Assembly (NCBI RefSeq): GCF_004403515.1
Contig: NZ_SOHH01000097.1
Coordinates: forward strand, 1-44,516
Length of the DNA: 44,516 bases
Reading direction: 5' to 3'
From: Cryobacterium fucosi
Lineage (GTDB): Bacteria > Actinomycetota > Actinomycetes > Actinomycetales > Microbacteriaceae
How positions within the stretch are numbered: the stretch's first letter is position 1; each line of letters starts with the position of its first letter. The position numbers and the translations under genes are program-made. The notes beneath the pieces are model-generated. The model did not search any database, was not told where the DNA came from, and saw only the letters and a program-made list of their open reading frames with translations. Positions 1 through 7,811 of the stretch are shown here, piece after piece.

Positions 1-279
1 GACCTCTGGCTCGCCGGCGGCGGCACGACCTCGACGCCCTGGCGCGGGATGCTGGCCGACCACCTCGGCCACGGGCTGGCCGCCCTTGAGGTGCCCGGGG
101 CATCCGCCCGCGGCGCGGCGATCGTCGCCGGGCTGGCCGTCGGGCAGGTCGAGAGGGCCGGGATATCCGGGGCGCTGGCCCCCGCGCGGCGGCACGTGGC
201 CGACCCGCGGCCGGGCTCCTTCACCCAGGTCGAGGAGCGGGCCGCGCTCTGGGCGGACGCCGTGCGGCGAAGCCTGTAG
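1..279 (+). CDS. FGGY-family carbohydrate kinase, C-terminal fragment
   Basis: The reading frame is open from the first base and stops at 277-279, so only the last 92 residues of a gene cut by the window edge are visible. A glycine-rich LAGGGTTS motif at visible residues 4-11, followed by W-R-x-M-L-A-D-H-L-G and later a GAA-x-V-A-G-L-A-x-G stretch, matches the ATP-binding C-terminal half of FGGY kinases such as xylulokinase and gluconokinase. These enzymes phosphorylate a cytosolic sugar or polyol with ATP. The substrate cannot be read from this fragment. The gene ends 10 bases before a strong palindrome that may terminate its transcript. Confidence 0.75.
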   Translation, partial: DLWLAGGGTTSTPWRGMLADHLGHGLAALEVPGASARGAAIVAGLAVGQVERAGISGALAPARRHVADPRPGSFTQVEERAALWADAVRRSL

Positions 280-288
280 GGATCCTTA

Positions 289-362
289 CGCCGAGATCGA
301 CCTTTCCGGCCCAGACCGACCGGTGTGCCGGTTAACCTCGACCGGAAAGGTAGATCTCGGCG
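289..362. repeat. Long inverted repeat, possible terminator
   Basis: Arms at 289-309 and 342-362 (21 nt each) pair with a single mismatch around a 32-nt loop that itself contains a small dyad (ACCGGTGTGCCGGT). It begins 10 nt after the kinase stop, so it may fold as a terminator. There is no U-tract, and a REP-like palindromic element is equally possible. Confidence 0.7.
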
Positions 363-420
363 GGAGTCGGGAGGCGGGAGGCGGGAGTCGGGAGGCGGGC
401 GGCGGGAGGCGGGAGGAAGG
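358..420. repeat. G-rich degenerate 7-bp tandem repeat
   Basis: About eight degenerate copies of GGGAGGC or GGGAGTC follow the palindrome directly, upstream of the dehydrogenase. The regularly spaced GGG runs on the plus strand could form a G-quadruplex, and the short unit makes copy-number change likely. No coding role is evident. Confidence 0.7.
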
Positions 421-474
421 TGCCCGCGGGGGGAGGTGGGGGCCGCGCGCGGAAAGTCTTGGGATGATGGAGCA

Positions 475-1311
475 ATGACTCGAACCGTATCCGGAGCCCG
501 CGTGCTGATCACCGGCGCAGCGATGGGCATGGGCCGCCTCTACGCCGAGCGGGCAGTCGCGGAGGGAGCGAAGGCCGTGATCCTCTGGGACCGCGACCCC
601 GCGGCGCTGGCCGTCACCACCGCCATCCTGAACGAACGCGCGGATGGTCGCAGCCAGGTTGCGCCGTACGTCGTCGACATCGCCGACCTGGGAGCGATCG
701 CCCAGACGGCCCAGCGGGTGCGCACCGAGGTTGGAAATCCCGACATCGTGATCAACAACGCCGGCATCGTGCGCGGCTCCTACTTCTGGGAACACGACAA
801 CGGCGACGACACCCGCCCGACCATGCAGATCAACGCCCTCGCCCCCATGTACATCACGCGTGAGTTCCTGCCCGCGATGATCTCGGGGGCCGGCCGCGAA
901 TCGCGCATCGTCAACATCGCCTCGGCGGCCGGGATGCTGTCCAACCCCCGGATGAGCGTCTACGCCGCCTCGAAGGCCGCGCTGATCGGCTGGAGCGATT
1001 CCCTCCGCCTCGAACTCACCCAGCAGGGCCACGGCCACGTCAAGGTCACCACTGTCTGCCCGAGCTACATCACGACCGGCATGTTCGAGGGCGCTCGCGG
1101 CCCCCTGCTCACCCCGCTGCTGACCCCGGAGCACGTCGTCGACCGGGTGTGGCGCGCCATGCTCGCGGGCCGTCCGATGCTCCTGATGCCGTGGACGGTC
1201 GGCCTGTCCAGCGCCTTGCGGGGCCTGCTCCCTCTCCCCGTCTGGGACTTCGTCGCCGGCCGGGTCTTCGGCGTCTACCGGTCGATGGACTCCTTCGTCG
1301 GCCGCCGCTGA
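475..1311 (+). CDS. SDR family NAD(P)-dependent oxidoreductase
   Basis: A 278-residue classical short-chain dehydrogenase, the usual length for the family. The Rossmann nucleotide-binding motif TGAAMGMG is at residues 13-20, NNAG at 94-97, and the catalytic Ser150, Tyr163 and Lys167 lie in IASAAG and YAASK. It should oxidise or reduce an alcohol/carbonyl in the cytosol with NAD(P). The C-terminal part is hydrophobic (PMLLMPWTVGLSSALRGLL), as in SDRs that act on lipid-like substrates. The ATG at 475 is chosen because it places the Rossmann motif at the usual distance from the N-terminus and has a close GGAG. An in-frame extension to 325 would read through the upstream repeats and is rejected. 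The substrate is unknown, and neither neighbour suggests a pathway. Confidence 0.85.
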   Translation: MTRTVSGARVLITGAAMGMGRLYAERAVAEGAKAVILWDRDPAALAVTTAILNERADGRSQVAPYVVDIADLGAIAQTAQRVRTEVGNPDIVINNAGIVRGSYFWEHDNGDDTRPTMQINALAPMYITREFLPAMISGAGRESRIVNIASAAGMLSNPRMSVYAASKAALIGWSDSLRLELTQQGHGHVKVTTVCPSYITTGMFEGARGPLLTPLLTPEHVVDRVWRAMLAGRPMLLMPWTVGLSSALRGLLPLPVWDFVAGRVFGVYRSMDSFVGRR

Positions 1312-1368
1312 CCTGCCCGCCCCGCCGCATCCGCAGCCCCGCCGGGCTCACACGTGCCCCGAACTGGG

Positions 1369-1386
1369 GTCCTCATTTATGAGGAC
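1369..1386. promoter_or_regulatory. Perfect 18-bp palindrome upstream of diguanylate cyclase gene
   Basis: GTCCTCATTTATGAGGAC is a perfect dyad with 8-bp arms and an AT centre. It lies about 18 bp upstream of a -10-like TACGTT (1405-1410), that is, over the -35 region of a promoter whose transcript would contain the riboswitch-like leader. It could be an operator, or the terminator of the dehydrogenase gene. Confidence 0.5.
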
Positions 1387-1447
1387 AAGACGGTGGTTCT
1401 CGCCTACGTTGAAGGTGCACCCCCGGGCGAGCCGACAACCGTCGTCC

Positions 1448-1527
1448 GGAGGACAGGCACACGCGTCGCAAGGCGGGGTCGCAAAGGCACGGGGCCTCAA
1501 GGTCAGCCGGCCCACCGGGAATAGGAA
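1448..1527 (+). promoter_or_regulatory. Candidate cyclic-di-GMP (GEMM-I) riboswitch
   Basis: The leader just upstream of a GGDEF gene contains, in order, AGGCACACG, a hairpin closed by a GCAA tetraloop, GGGGTCGCAAAGGCACGGGG, a short hairpin with TCAA loop (GGCC/GGTC), and AGCCGGCCCACCGG. This follows the order of the GEMM-I consensus (AGGGCAAACC, GNRA-capped stem, GGGACGCAAAGCCACGGG, tetraloop-receptor hairpin, AGCCGG...GCCG). There are a few substitutions, A to T in GGGACGCAAAG and C to G after GCAAAG. The element ends about 9-15 nt before the start codon, so it could govern translation initiation. Identification is by eye; a covariance search would settle it. Confidence 0.7.
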
Positions 1528-1535
1528 CCAGTTCG

Positions 1536-3074
1536 ATGAACACAGTGACCGACGGCCCCGCCGTCCGCACGGGTGGGTCGGAAATCTTCACGCGTCCGAC
1601 GGGCATTTCGGATGGCGCCCGCTGGCTCTTCCTCTGGCTCGCCGTCGTATCCGTGCTCCTGGCCCTTCCCGGAGTGCTGTTCACGGCGCGGGGCGGACTG
1701 CTGGCCCTGGGGCTCGCGGGTGCTGCTACGCTCGTGTTCTCGCTCGCCACCGGTTTCGTGCGCCGACGCATCCCCCTGGGCGTCGACCTGATCGACGCCC
1801 TGGCGATGATGGCCTTCGCGCTGGCGTCGCCGAAGGCCTTCTCCGTGGTCATGATCATGTTCGGCGCCCTCTGGTTCCGTTCGCTGTACGGCTCGGGCGG
1901 GCAGGCCCTGCTGCGGGTCAGCGTGTATGCCGCGGCCCTCGGCTCGCTGTTCGTGGCGTGGCCTCTGCTGCGCGAAGACTGGATAGGAACCGATTTCGGT
2001 GCCTTCCTCGGCGTTCTCCCCACGATGTTCTTCACCGTGTTCATCGCCCGTCAGTTGGGCAAGTCGCTCGCCGCCCGGGAGCAGAGCATGGGGCGCGACC
2101 GGGTGCTCGCCGCCACCGGGTCCCAGCTGCTCGGCGCCACAGGCACGGCCGCCATCCTGGCCCTGGCCTGGACGGCGTCGAAGGAGTTCTGCGCGGCGAC
2201 GCCGGGGCTCCGGCTGGTCCTGCTCGCGCCGGACGGCCGCACCCTTCGGATCGAGGGGACCGCAGGCCACTTCCGGAACGTCCCGGGCCGGCTGCCCGGC
2301 GAGGTCCTGTTCACCCGGCCGGGGGCATCCCTCGCACGCATCCTCGACCCGGCGCCGTTGAACGCGGTGGTCGGCGAACCGCTGATGTGGGAATGCCTCG
2401 AATTCGAGGGGCGGGACGAGCGAAGCTGGCTGCTGGTCGGCGCGCCGGGCCGGATCCCCACCGAGGCGATCCTCTCCGTGCGTGGCCTGGTCGGCCAGGT
2501 CGCGCTCGCCATCCGCAACAGCCACGCGCACGAGGAACTCTCGACCCAGGCGCGCACCGACTCGCTGACCGGGTTGCACAACCGCGCCTCGCTGCTCGCC
2601 GGGTTGTCCGCCAGCCTCGCCATTGCGGAGGGAGGCGAGGGGCTCCAGGTGCTCTTCCTCGACCTCGACGACTTCAAAGACGTCAACGACGAGCGGGGAC
2701 ACCGGGCCGGCGACGCCGTGCTGATCGAGGTTGCCGCCAGGCTGCGCGCCTCGGTGCGCCCGACCGACATCTGCGCGCGCCTCGGCGGCGACGAATTCGC
2801 GGTGCTCCTGCACGGCACCGGTCTGGTTGAGGCCACCGAAATCGCCCAGCGCATCGTCGACTCCGTGGCAGAGCCCTTCCTGGTCGGCGCGGACTCGATG
2901 AAGGTCGGCGCCAGCATCGGCATCGCAACGCCCGCCGCCGGAGTCGACATCGAAGAGCTCGTGCACCAGGCCGACGTGGCGATGTACGCCGCCAAGGCGA
3001 AGGGCAAGGGCCGGGTCGAGGCGTTCACCCCCGACCTCCTGACCGTGGATCGGTCCCAGGCCGTCCACGCCTGA
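1536..3074 (+). CDS. Membrane diguanylate cyclase (GGDEF domain)
   Basis: A 512-residue protein with about six hydrophobic segments in residues 27-210, a linker region of roughly 215-335 that looks GAF-like, and a C-terminal GGDEF domain. The signature GGDEF is at residues 417-421 and the product-inhibition site RxxD (RPTD, 408-411) lies exactly five residues before it, so the enzyme is probably active and feedback inhibited. It should make c-di-GMP from two GTP at the inner face of the membrane in response to a signal read by the N-terminal part. No EAL domain is present. The ATG at 1536 follows the riboswitch-like leader, which suggests a second layer of feedback by the product. It stands alone between the dehydrogenase and the ribose operon. 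Confidence 0.9.
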   Translation: MNTVTDGPAVRTGGSEIFTRPTGISDGARWLFLWLAVVSVLLALPGVLFTARGGLLALGLAGAATLVFSLATGFVRRRIPLGVDLIDALAMMAFALASPKAFSVVMIMFGALWFRSLYGSGGQALLRVSVYAAALGSLFVAWPLLREDWIGTDFGAFLGVLPTMFFTVFIARQLGKSLAAREQSMGRDRVLAATGSQLLGATGTAAILALAWTASKEFCAATPGLRLVLLAPDGRTLRIEGTAGHFRNVPGRLPGEVLFTRPGASLARILDPAPLNAVVGEPLMWECLEFEGRDERSWLLVGAPGRIPTEAILSVRGLVGQVALAIRNSHAHEELSTQARTDSLTGLHNRASLLAGLSASLAIAEGGEGLQVLFLDLDDFKDVNDERGHRAGDAVLIEVAARLRASVRPTDICARLGGDEFAVLLHGTGLVEATEIAQRIVDSVAEPFLVGADSMKVGASIGIATPAAGVDIEELVHQADVAMYAAKAKGKGRVEAFTPDLLTVDRSQAVHA

Positions 3075-3163
3075 CCTGGCACCGCGGACCCGAACGCGGC
3101 GCCAGGCACGGGACACAGCGCACCGCGCGCCAGCGCCATCGCGCAACCGCGGCGGCGGCCCGG

Positions 3164-3193
3164 TTGACGGATGCTCACCCAGGGACGTAGTAT
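3164..3193 (+). promoter_or_regulatory. Promoter of the ribose operon
   Basis: TTGACG at 3164-3169 and TAGTAT at 3188-3193 are separated by 18 bp. The -10 hexamer runs into the first LacI operator, so a bound repressor would block RNA polymerase. The predicted transcription start falls inside the operator. Confidence 0.6.
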
Positions 3194-3220
3194 GGAATCG
3201 TTTCCATGGAAACGATTCCA
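3193..3220. promoter_or_regulatory. Double LacI-family operator
   Basis: Two abutting 14-bp sites, TGGAATCGTTTCCA (3193-3206) and its exact reverse complement TGGAAACGATTCCA (3207-3220), together form a perfect palindrome extending from 3190 to 3223. Each site has the central CG and near-symmetric arms typical of LacI/GalR operators. They lie 26 nt upstream of the lacI-type gene and over its promoter, which predicts autorepression of the whole rbs operon, probably relieved by ribose. Confidence 0.85.
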
Positions 3221-3245
3221 TACCTACACGATGAGGTGACACCCG

Positions 3246-4280
3246 ATGGTTGCGATCACGATCAAGGACGTGGCGGCGCTCGCCGGCGTCTCGGCGGCCA
3301 CGGCCTCGCGGGTGCTCTCCGGCAACCCCGCCACTTCGCCGGACTCCCGGGCCAGGGTCGCCGCGGCCGTCACCGAACTCGACTACCGGCCCAACGCCCA
3401 GGCCCGCGCACTGCGCTCCACCAGGTCCGACTCGATCGGCCTCCTCGTCTCCGACGTGCGCAACCCGTTCTTCGCCGACCTGGCCCACACCGTGGAGCAG
3501 GCCGCGCTGGCCGCCGGCTACGTCACCCTGCTCGGCAACGCCAATGAGCGCAAGGAGCAGCAGGACCGCTACCTCGACACCCTGATCTCCCGCCGGGTGG
3601 ACGGCATCATCGTGGCCCCGCTCGGCGACGGCAGCGGCAGCATCCGTTCGCTCATCACCCGGGAGATCCCCACCGTCTTCGTCGACCGCACCGTGGACGG
3701 CCTCGACATCCCGAGCGTGACCACCGACAGTGAGGCCGGCATCCGGCAGGCCGTCGAACATCTCGCGGCTGCCGGGCACACCCGCATCGGCTACATCTCC
3801 GGGCCGCAGGCCACCTCGACCGGCCGGGACCGGTTCGCCGCGTTCACCCGGGCGATCGCCGACAAGGGCCTCAGCCAGGATCACGAACTGGTCTACTTCG
3901 GCGACTACCAGGCGGCCAGCGGTTCGGCCGGGGTGCACGCCCTCCTGCAACTGCGCCGCCCGCCCACCGCGCTGCTCGCCGCCGACAGCCTGATGGCCGT
4001 CGGCGCGATCGCCATCCTGCACAAGCTCGGCCGCCGGATCGGCGTCGACATCGCGCTGATCGCCTTCGACGACATCGAGTGGTTCGCCCTGCTCAACCCC
4101 GCGCTGAGCGTCATCTCGCACAGCGTCGAGGAGATGGGCCGGATCGCCGTGGACATGCTGCTCCAGGTCATCGACGGCGGCCAGCCGGAATCGGTGGTGC
4201 TGCCCAGCGAACTGATCGTGCGCGCCTCGTCGTCGACCCCCACCTCACCCGTATCCGGGCCCAGCCTAAGGACGAACTGA
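3246..4280 (+). CDS. LacI-family transcriptional regulator of the ribose operon
   Basis: 344 residues, normal for LacI/GalR proteins. The helix-turn-helix and hinge occupy residues 5-60 (IKDVAALAGVSAATASRVLS, then YRPNAQARAL), followed by a periplasmic-binding-protein-like sensor domain (IGLLVSDVRNPFF, VDGIIVAPLG, FVDRTVDG, FDDIEW). It should bind the double operator just upstream and control transport and use of ribose. The stop codon is one base from the next start, so it is the first gene of the operon and autoregulated. The sensor domain resembles that of RbsR. The ligand is inferred from the neighbours. Confidence 0.9.
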   Translation: MVAITIKDVAALAGVSAATASRVLSGNPATSPDSRARVAAAVTELDYRPNAQARALRSTRSDSIGLLVSDVRNPFFADLAHTVEQAALAAGYVTLLGNANERKEQQDRYLDTLISRRVDGIIVAPLGDGSGSIRSLITREIPTVFVDRTVDGLDIPSVTTDSEAGIRQAVEHLAAAGHTRIGYISGPQATSTGRDRFAAFTRAIADKGLSQDHELVYFGDYQAASGSAGVHALLQLRRPPTALLAADSLMAVGAIAILHKLGRRIGVDIALIAFDDIEWFALLNPALSVISHSVEEMGRIAVDMLLQVIDGGQPESVVLPSELIVRASSSTPTSPVSGPSLRTN

Positions 4281-4281
4281 A

Positions 4282-5817
4282 ATGAGCCAACAACCACTCG
4301 TCACCCTGCAGAACGTGGGCAAGACGTTCGGCCCGGTCACGGTCATCAAGGACGTCACCGTGAGCGTCTACGCCGGCAAGGTGCAGGTGCTGCTCGGCGA
4401 GAACGGCGCAGGCAAGTCCACGCTGATCAAGATGATGGCCGGCGTGTACCAGCCCGACGCGGGCCGGATCGTCGTCGACGGCAAGACCGTCACGCTGCCG
4501 ACCACCCGCGCCGCCGAGGAGCTCGGCATCGCCACCATCCATCAGGAGCTCAACCTGGTGCCCACCCTGAGCATCGCCGAGAACGTCATGCTGGGGCGGA
4601 TGCCGACCAGGCACGGCATGGTCGACCGCAGCGCCCTCCGCAACCGGGCGCGCGCCGCCCTCTCCCTGATCGGCCTCGACATCGACGTCGACACCCTGGT
4701 CGGGGAGCTCGGAATCGCCCGCCAGCAGCTCGTGGAGATCGCCAAGGCGCTCAGTATCAACGCCCGCATCCTCATCCTGGACGAACCGACGGCGGCCCTG
4801 ACCCGGCACGAGACCGAGAGCCTGTTCGCGGTGATGGCCGACCTGCGCAGCCGCGGCGTCGGGATGCTCTTCATCAGCCACCACCTCGACGAGATCGCCG
4901 AGGTCGGCGACACCGTGACCGTGCTCCGCGACGGCGAGTTCATCGCCGAGGTGCCGGCCTCCACCCCGGAGGACGAACTCGTCAAGCTGATGGTCGGCCG
5001 GAGCATCGAGGACCAGTACCCCCGCAACACCGGCGGCGCCCCGCAGCCGGCCGCCCCGCAGCCGGCCGAGACACAGTCGGCCGAGATCCTGTCGGTCGAG
5101 CACCTCAGCTCGAGCGGGCGGTTCACCGACATCAGCTTCACCGTGCGCGCCGGAGAGGTGCTCGGCATCGCCGGTCTGGTCGGAGCCGGCCGCACCGAAC
5201 TGATCCGTGCCATCGCCGGCGCCGACCACTACGACTCCGGGACCGTCACGGTGCGCGGCCGGGCACTGCCCAGGGGCAACATTCAGGCGGCGATCAAGGC
5301 CGGCATCGGTCATGTGCCCGAGGACCGCAAGGGCCAGGGTCTCGTGACGAGTGCCTCCGTCAACGACAACCTCGGCTACGCCACCCTCGCCTCCACCGCG
5401 CGGCTCGGCCTGGTTGACTTCGCCGGCCAGCGCAGCCGGGCGCAGGCGGTCGCGACCAAGCTGCGCATCCGGATGCACACCATCGACCAGCCGGTCGGCG
5501 CCCTCTCCGGCGGCAACCAGCAGAAGGCCGTGTTCGGCCGGTGGATCATCGCCGCCTCCACCGTGCTCCTGCTCGACGAACCCACCCGGGGCGTCGACGT
5601 CGGCGCGAAGGTCGAGATCTACGAGCTGATGAACGCGATCACCGCGGCCGGCGGCGCGATCGTCATGGTCTCCAGCGAACTGCCCGAGATCCTCGGGATG
5701 AGCGATCGCATCCTCGTGATGCGCGACGGCAGGCTGGCCGGCGAACTCACCGCGGCAGAGGCCACCCAGGACGCAGTAATGACACTCGCCGCCCGCGATG
5801 TCGACGAGAAGAACTGA
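4282..5817 (+). CDS. rbsA: Ribose ABC transporter ATP-binding protein
   Basis: 511 residues with two fused ABC ATPase domains, the architecture of RbsA/MglA/XylG. Domain 1 has Walker A GENGAGKST (39-47), an altered signature (GIARQQLVEIAKAL) and Walker B ILDEPT with D167-E168. Domain 2 has the usual degenerate Walker A (GLVGAGRTE), LSGGNQQK at 408-415 and LLLDEPTRGVDVG. It energises sugar import from the cytoplasmic face. It follows the regulator gene by one base and precedes the permease gene by 18 nt. Between the domains there is an Ala/Pro/Gln-rich linker (around 248-270) with short internal repeats of PQPA. Ribose specificity is inferred from rbsK and rbsD downstream. Confidence 0.93.
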   Translation: MSQQPLVTLQNVGKTFGPVTVIKDVTVSVYAGKVQVLLGENGAGKSTLIKMMAGVYQPDAGRIVVDGKTVTLPTTRAAEELGIATIHQELNLVPTLSIAENVMLGRMPTRHGMVDRSALRNRARAALSLIGLDIDVDTLVGELGIARQQLVEIAKALSINARILILDEPTAALTRHETESLFAVMADLRSRGVGMLFISHHLDEIAEVGDTVTVLRDGEFIAEVPASTPEDELVKLMVGRSIEDQYPRNTGGAPQPAAPQPAETQSAEILSVEHLSSSGRFTDISFTVRAGEVLGIAGLVGAGRTELIRAIAGADHYDSGTVTVRGRALPRGNIQAAIKAGIGHVPEDRKGQGLVTSASVNDNLGYATLASTARLGLVDFAGQRSRAQAVATKLRIRMHTIDQPVGALSGGNQQKAVFGRWIIAASTVLLLDEPTRGVDVGAKVEIYELMNAITAAGGAIVMVSSELPEILGMSDRILVMRDGRLAGELTAAEATQDAVMTLAARDVDEKN

Positions 5818-5835
5818 AAGAAAAGGGATCCACGC

Positions 5836-6807
5836 ATGTCAACGACAACCCAGCCCGCAACGCGGCGCGGCTTCGACTACAAGAAGTTCCTCGCCAACAA
5901 CGGCGCCCTGGTCGGCCTCGTGGTGCTCTGCATCGCACTGTTCATCGCGACCCCCGACTTCCTGACCGGGCAGAACCTGCTCAACATCGGCATCCAGGTC
6001 TCCACCGTGGCCGTGCTGGCCTTCGGCATGACGTTCGTCATCGTCGCCGGCGGGATCGACCTGTCGGTCGGCGCCGTGGCGGCCCTGTCGGCGATGGTGT
6101 CGAGCTGGCTGTTCGTCGGCGCCGGGCTGCCCGGCTGGCTCGCCCTCGCCGGCGGGCTCGTCGCCGGCCTGCTCGCCGGCGTGGTCAACGGCCTCGCCAA
6201 CGCCTATGGCAAGCTGCCCAGCTTCATCGCAACCCTCGCCATGCTCAGCGTCGCCCGCGGCCTGACCCTGGTCATCTCCGACGGCCGGCCGATCAAGACT
6301 CCCGCCGAGGTCTCCTTCCTCGGCGGAAACCTGGGCCCCGTGCCGATGCCCATCGTGGTGCTCCTCGTTGCCGCCCTGGTCGCGTCCTTTCTGCTCAACC
6401 GCACCGTCATCGGCCGCTCGATGTATGCCGTCGGCGGCAATGCCGAGGCCGCCCGGCTGTCCGGGCTGCCGGTCAAGCGCATCCTCGTCACCGTGTTCGC
6501 GCTCGCCGGGCTCTTCGCGGCGCTCGCCGGGCTGCTGCTGGCCGGCCGCCTCGACTCCGCCCAGCCCCAGGCCGCGGCCGGCTACGAACTCGACGCGATC
6601 GCCGCGGTCGTCATCGGCGGTGCCTCGCTCTCCGGCGGTCTCGGCAAGATCTCGGGCACCTTCGTGGGCGCCCTGGTGCTCGTGGTCATCCGCAACGGCC
6701 TCAACCTGCTCAACGTCACATCGTTCTGGCAGCAGGTCGTGATCGGCCTCGTGATCGCCCTCGCCGTCGGCGTCGACGTGCTGCGCCGCAAGACCCGCAG
6801 CAGCTGA
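5836..6807 (+). CDS. rbsC: Ribose ABC transporter permease
   Basis: 323 residues, almost entirely hydrophobic segments (about 8-10 helices), in the BPD_transp_2 family of RbsC-like permeases. Typical stretches are FGMTFVIVAGGIDLSVG near residue 65, GLANAYGKLPSFIATLAML, and AIAAVVIGGASLSGG near 255. It forms the membrane channel with RbsA and receives sugar from RbsB. The ATG is preceded by AAAAGGGA as ribosome binding site. It is the third gene of the operon, 59 nt before the binding protein. Confidence 0.93.
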   Translation: MSTTTQPATRRGFDYKKFLANNGALVGLVVLCIALFIATPDFLTGQNLLNIGIQVSTVAVLAFGMTFVIVAGGIDLSVGAVAALSAMVSSWLFVGAGLPGWLALAGGLVAGLLAGVVNGLANAYGKLPSFIATLAMLSVARGLTLVISDGRPIKTPAEVSFLGGNLGPVPMPIVVLLVAALVASFLLNRTVIGRSMYAVGGNAEAARLSGLPVKRILVTVFALAGLFAALAGLLLAGRLDSAQPQAAAGYELDAIAAVVIGGASLSGGLGKISGTFVGALVLVVIRNGLNLLNVTSFWQQVVIGLVIALAVGVDVLRRKTRSS

Positions 6808-6866
6808 GCCCTCCCGCTCGCACCCCGCGCCTTCCCTCACCCCGATCCACCAACAAAGGAAAAACA

Positions 6867-7811
6867 ATGAAGTCCTCCTCATTCCGCAAGATCGCCGCAC
6901 TGACCGCCACCGCGGCCCTGATCCTCGCCGGCACGACCGCCTGCGGCCGGGGCGGCGGCGACGCCGGCGGCAGCACCAAGATCGTGATGGCCATCTCCAC
7001 CCTGAACAACCCGTTCTTCGTCGAACTGCGCGACGGAGCCCAGGCGGCGGCGAAGAAGGCCGGCGTTCAGCTGAACATCGTCGACGCCCAGAACGACTCC
7101 GCCACCCAGGCCAACCAGCTGGCCACCGCGGCCGCCGGCGCCACCAAGGCCGTCATCGTCAACCCGGTCGACTCGGATGCCGCGGCCTCGGCCGTCAAGG
7201 CCCTGACCAAGGCTGACATTCCGGTCGTCGCCGTCGACCGCACCGTCAACGGCGCCGCCCTCACCTCCCTCGTCGCGAGCGACAACGTCGCCGGCGGACG
7301 CCAGGCCGCCGACGAGCTGGCCAGGTCGATGGGCGAGAAGGGCAGCGTCATCGCCCTGCAGGGCGTGTCGGGCACCTCCGCCAGCCGCGACCGCGGCGCC
7401 GGCTTCGCGGAGGGCATGAAGGCCTACCCGAACATCACGGTCGTCGCCAAGCAGACCGCGAACTTCGACCGCGCGGCCGCGCTCGACGTGACCACGAACC
7501 TGATGCAGGCGCACCCCGAGGTGACCGGCCTGTTCGCGGAGAACGATGAGATGGCCCTCGGCGCAGTGCAGGCCCTCGGCGCCCGCGCCGGCACGGTTGT
7601 CATGGTCGTCGGCTTCGACGGCACCGCCGACGGCCTCGCCGCCATCAAGAAGGGCACCCTCGTCGCGACCATCGCTCAGCAGCCGGCCGAGCTGGGCAAG
7701 CTTGCCGTCGAACTCGCCGTCAAGGCCATCAAGGGCACCAAGGTCGACAAGACCGTCCCCGTCGAGGTCGTCTCGGTCACGAAGACGAACGTGGGCGACT
7801 TCGCCAAGTGA
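6867..7811 (+). CDS. rbsB: Ribose ABC transporter substrate-binding lipoprotein
   Basis: 314 residues. A basic start (MKSSSFRK), a hydrophobic stretch and Cys26 in LILAGTTAC give a lipoprotein signal with a slightly atypical lipobox. The mature part is a type I periplasmic-binding protein (IVMAISTLNNPFFVELRDGA, DAQNDSATQANQL, VNPVDSDAA, VAVDRTV, VGFDGTADGL), closely matching RbsB. It is anchored outside the membrane and delivers the sugar to RbsC. The ATG at 6867 has AAAGGAAAAAC just upstream. Its TGA overlaps the GTG of rbsK. Confidence 0.93.
   Translation: MKSSSFRKIAALTATAALILAGTTACGRGGGDAGGSTKIVMAISTLNNPFFVELRDGAQAAAKKAGVQLNIVDAQNDSATQANQLATAAAGATKAVIVNPVDSDAAASAVKALTKADIPVVAVDRTVNGAALTSLVASDNVAGGRQAADELARSMGEKGSVIALQGVSGTSASRDRGAGFAEGMKAYPNITVVAKQTANFDRAAALDVTTNLMQAHPEVTGLFAENDEMALGAVQALGARAGTVVMVVGFDGTADGLAAIKKGTLVATIAQQPAELGKLAVELAVKAIKGTKVDKTVPVEVVSVTKTNVGDFAK

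Noticed and set aside
325-474. In-frame 50-residue N-terminal extension of the short-chain dehydrogenase
   Set aside because: It reads through the palindrome and the G-rich tandem repeat, giving Arg/Gly repeats; the Rossmann motif fits a start at 475.
1503-4121. Very long open frame (872 codons) on the minus strand
   Set aside because: It is antisense to the GGDEF and LacI genes and arises from GC-rich third positions; no domain is recognisable.
5541-6866. Upstream extension of the rbsB frame over rbsA and rbsC
   Set aside because: The translation there is Arg/Pro-rich out-of-frame sequence; rbsB starts at the ATG with a lipoprotein signal at 6867.
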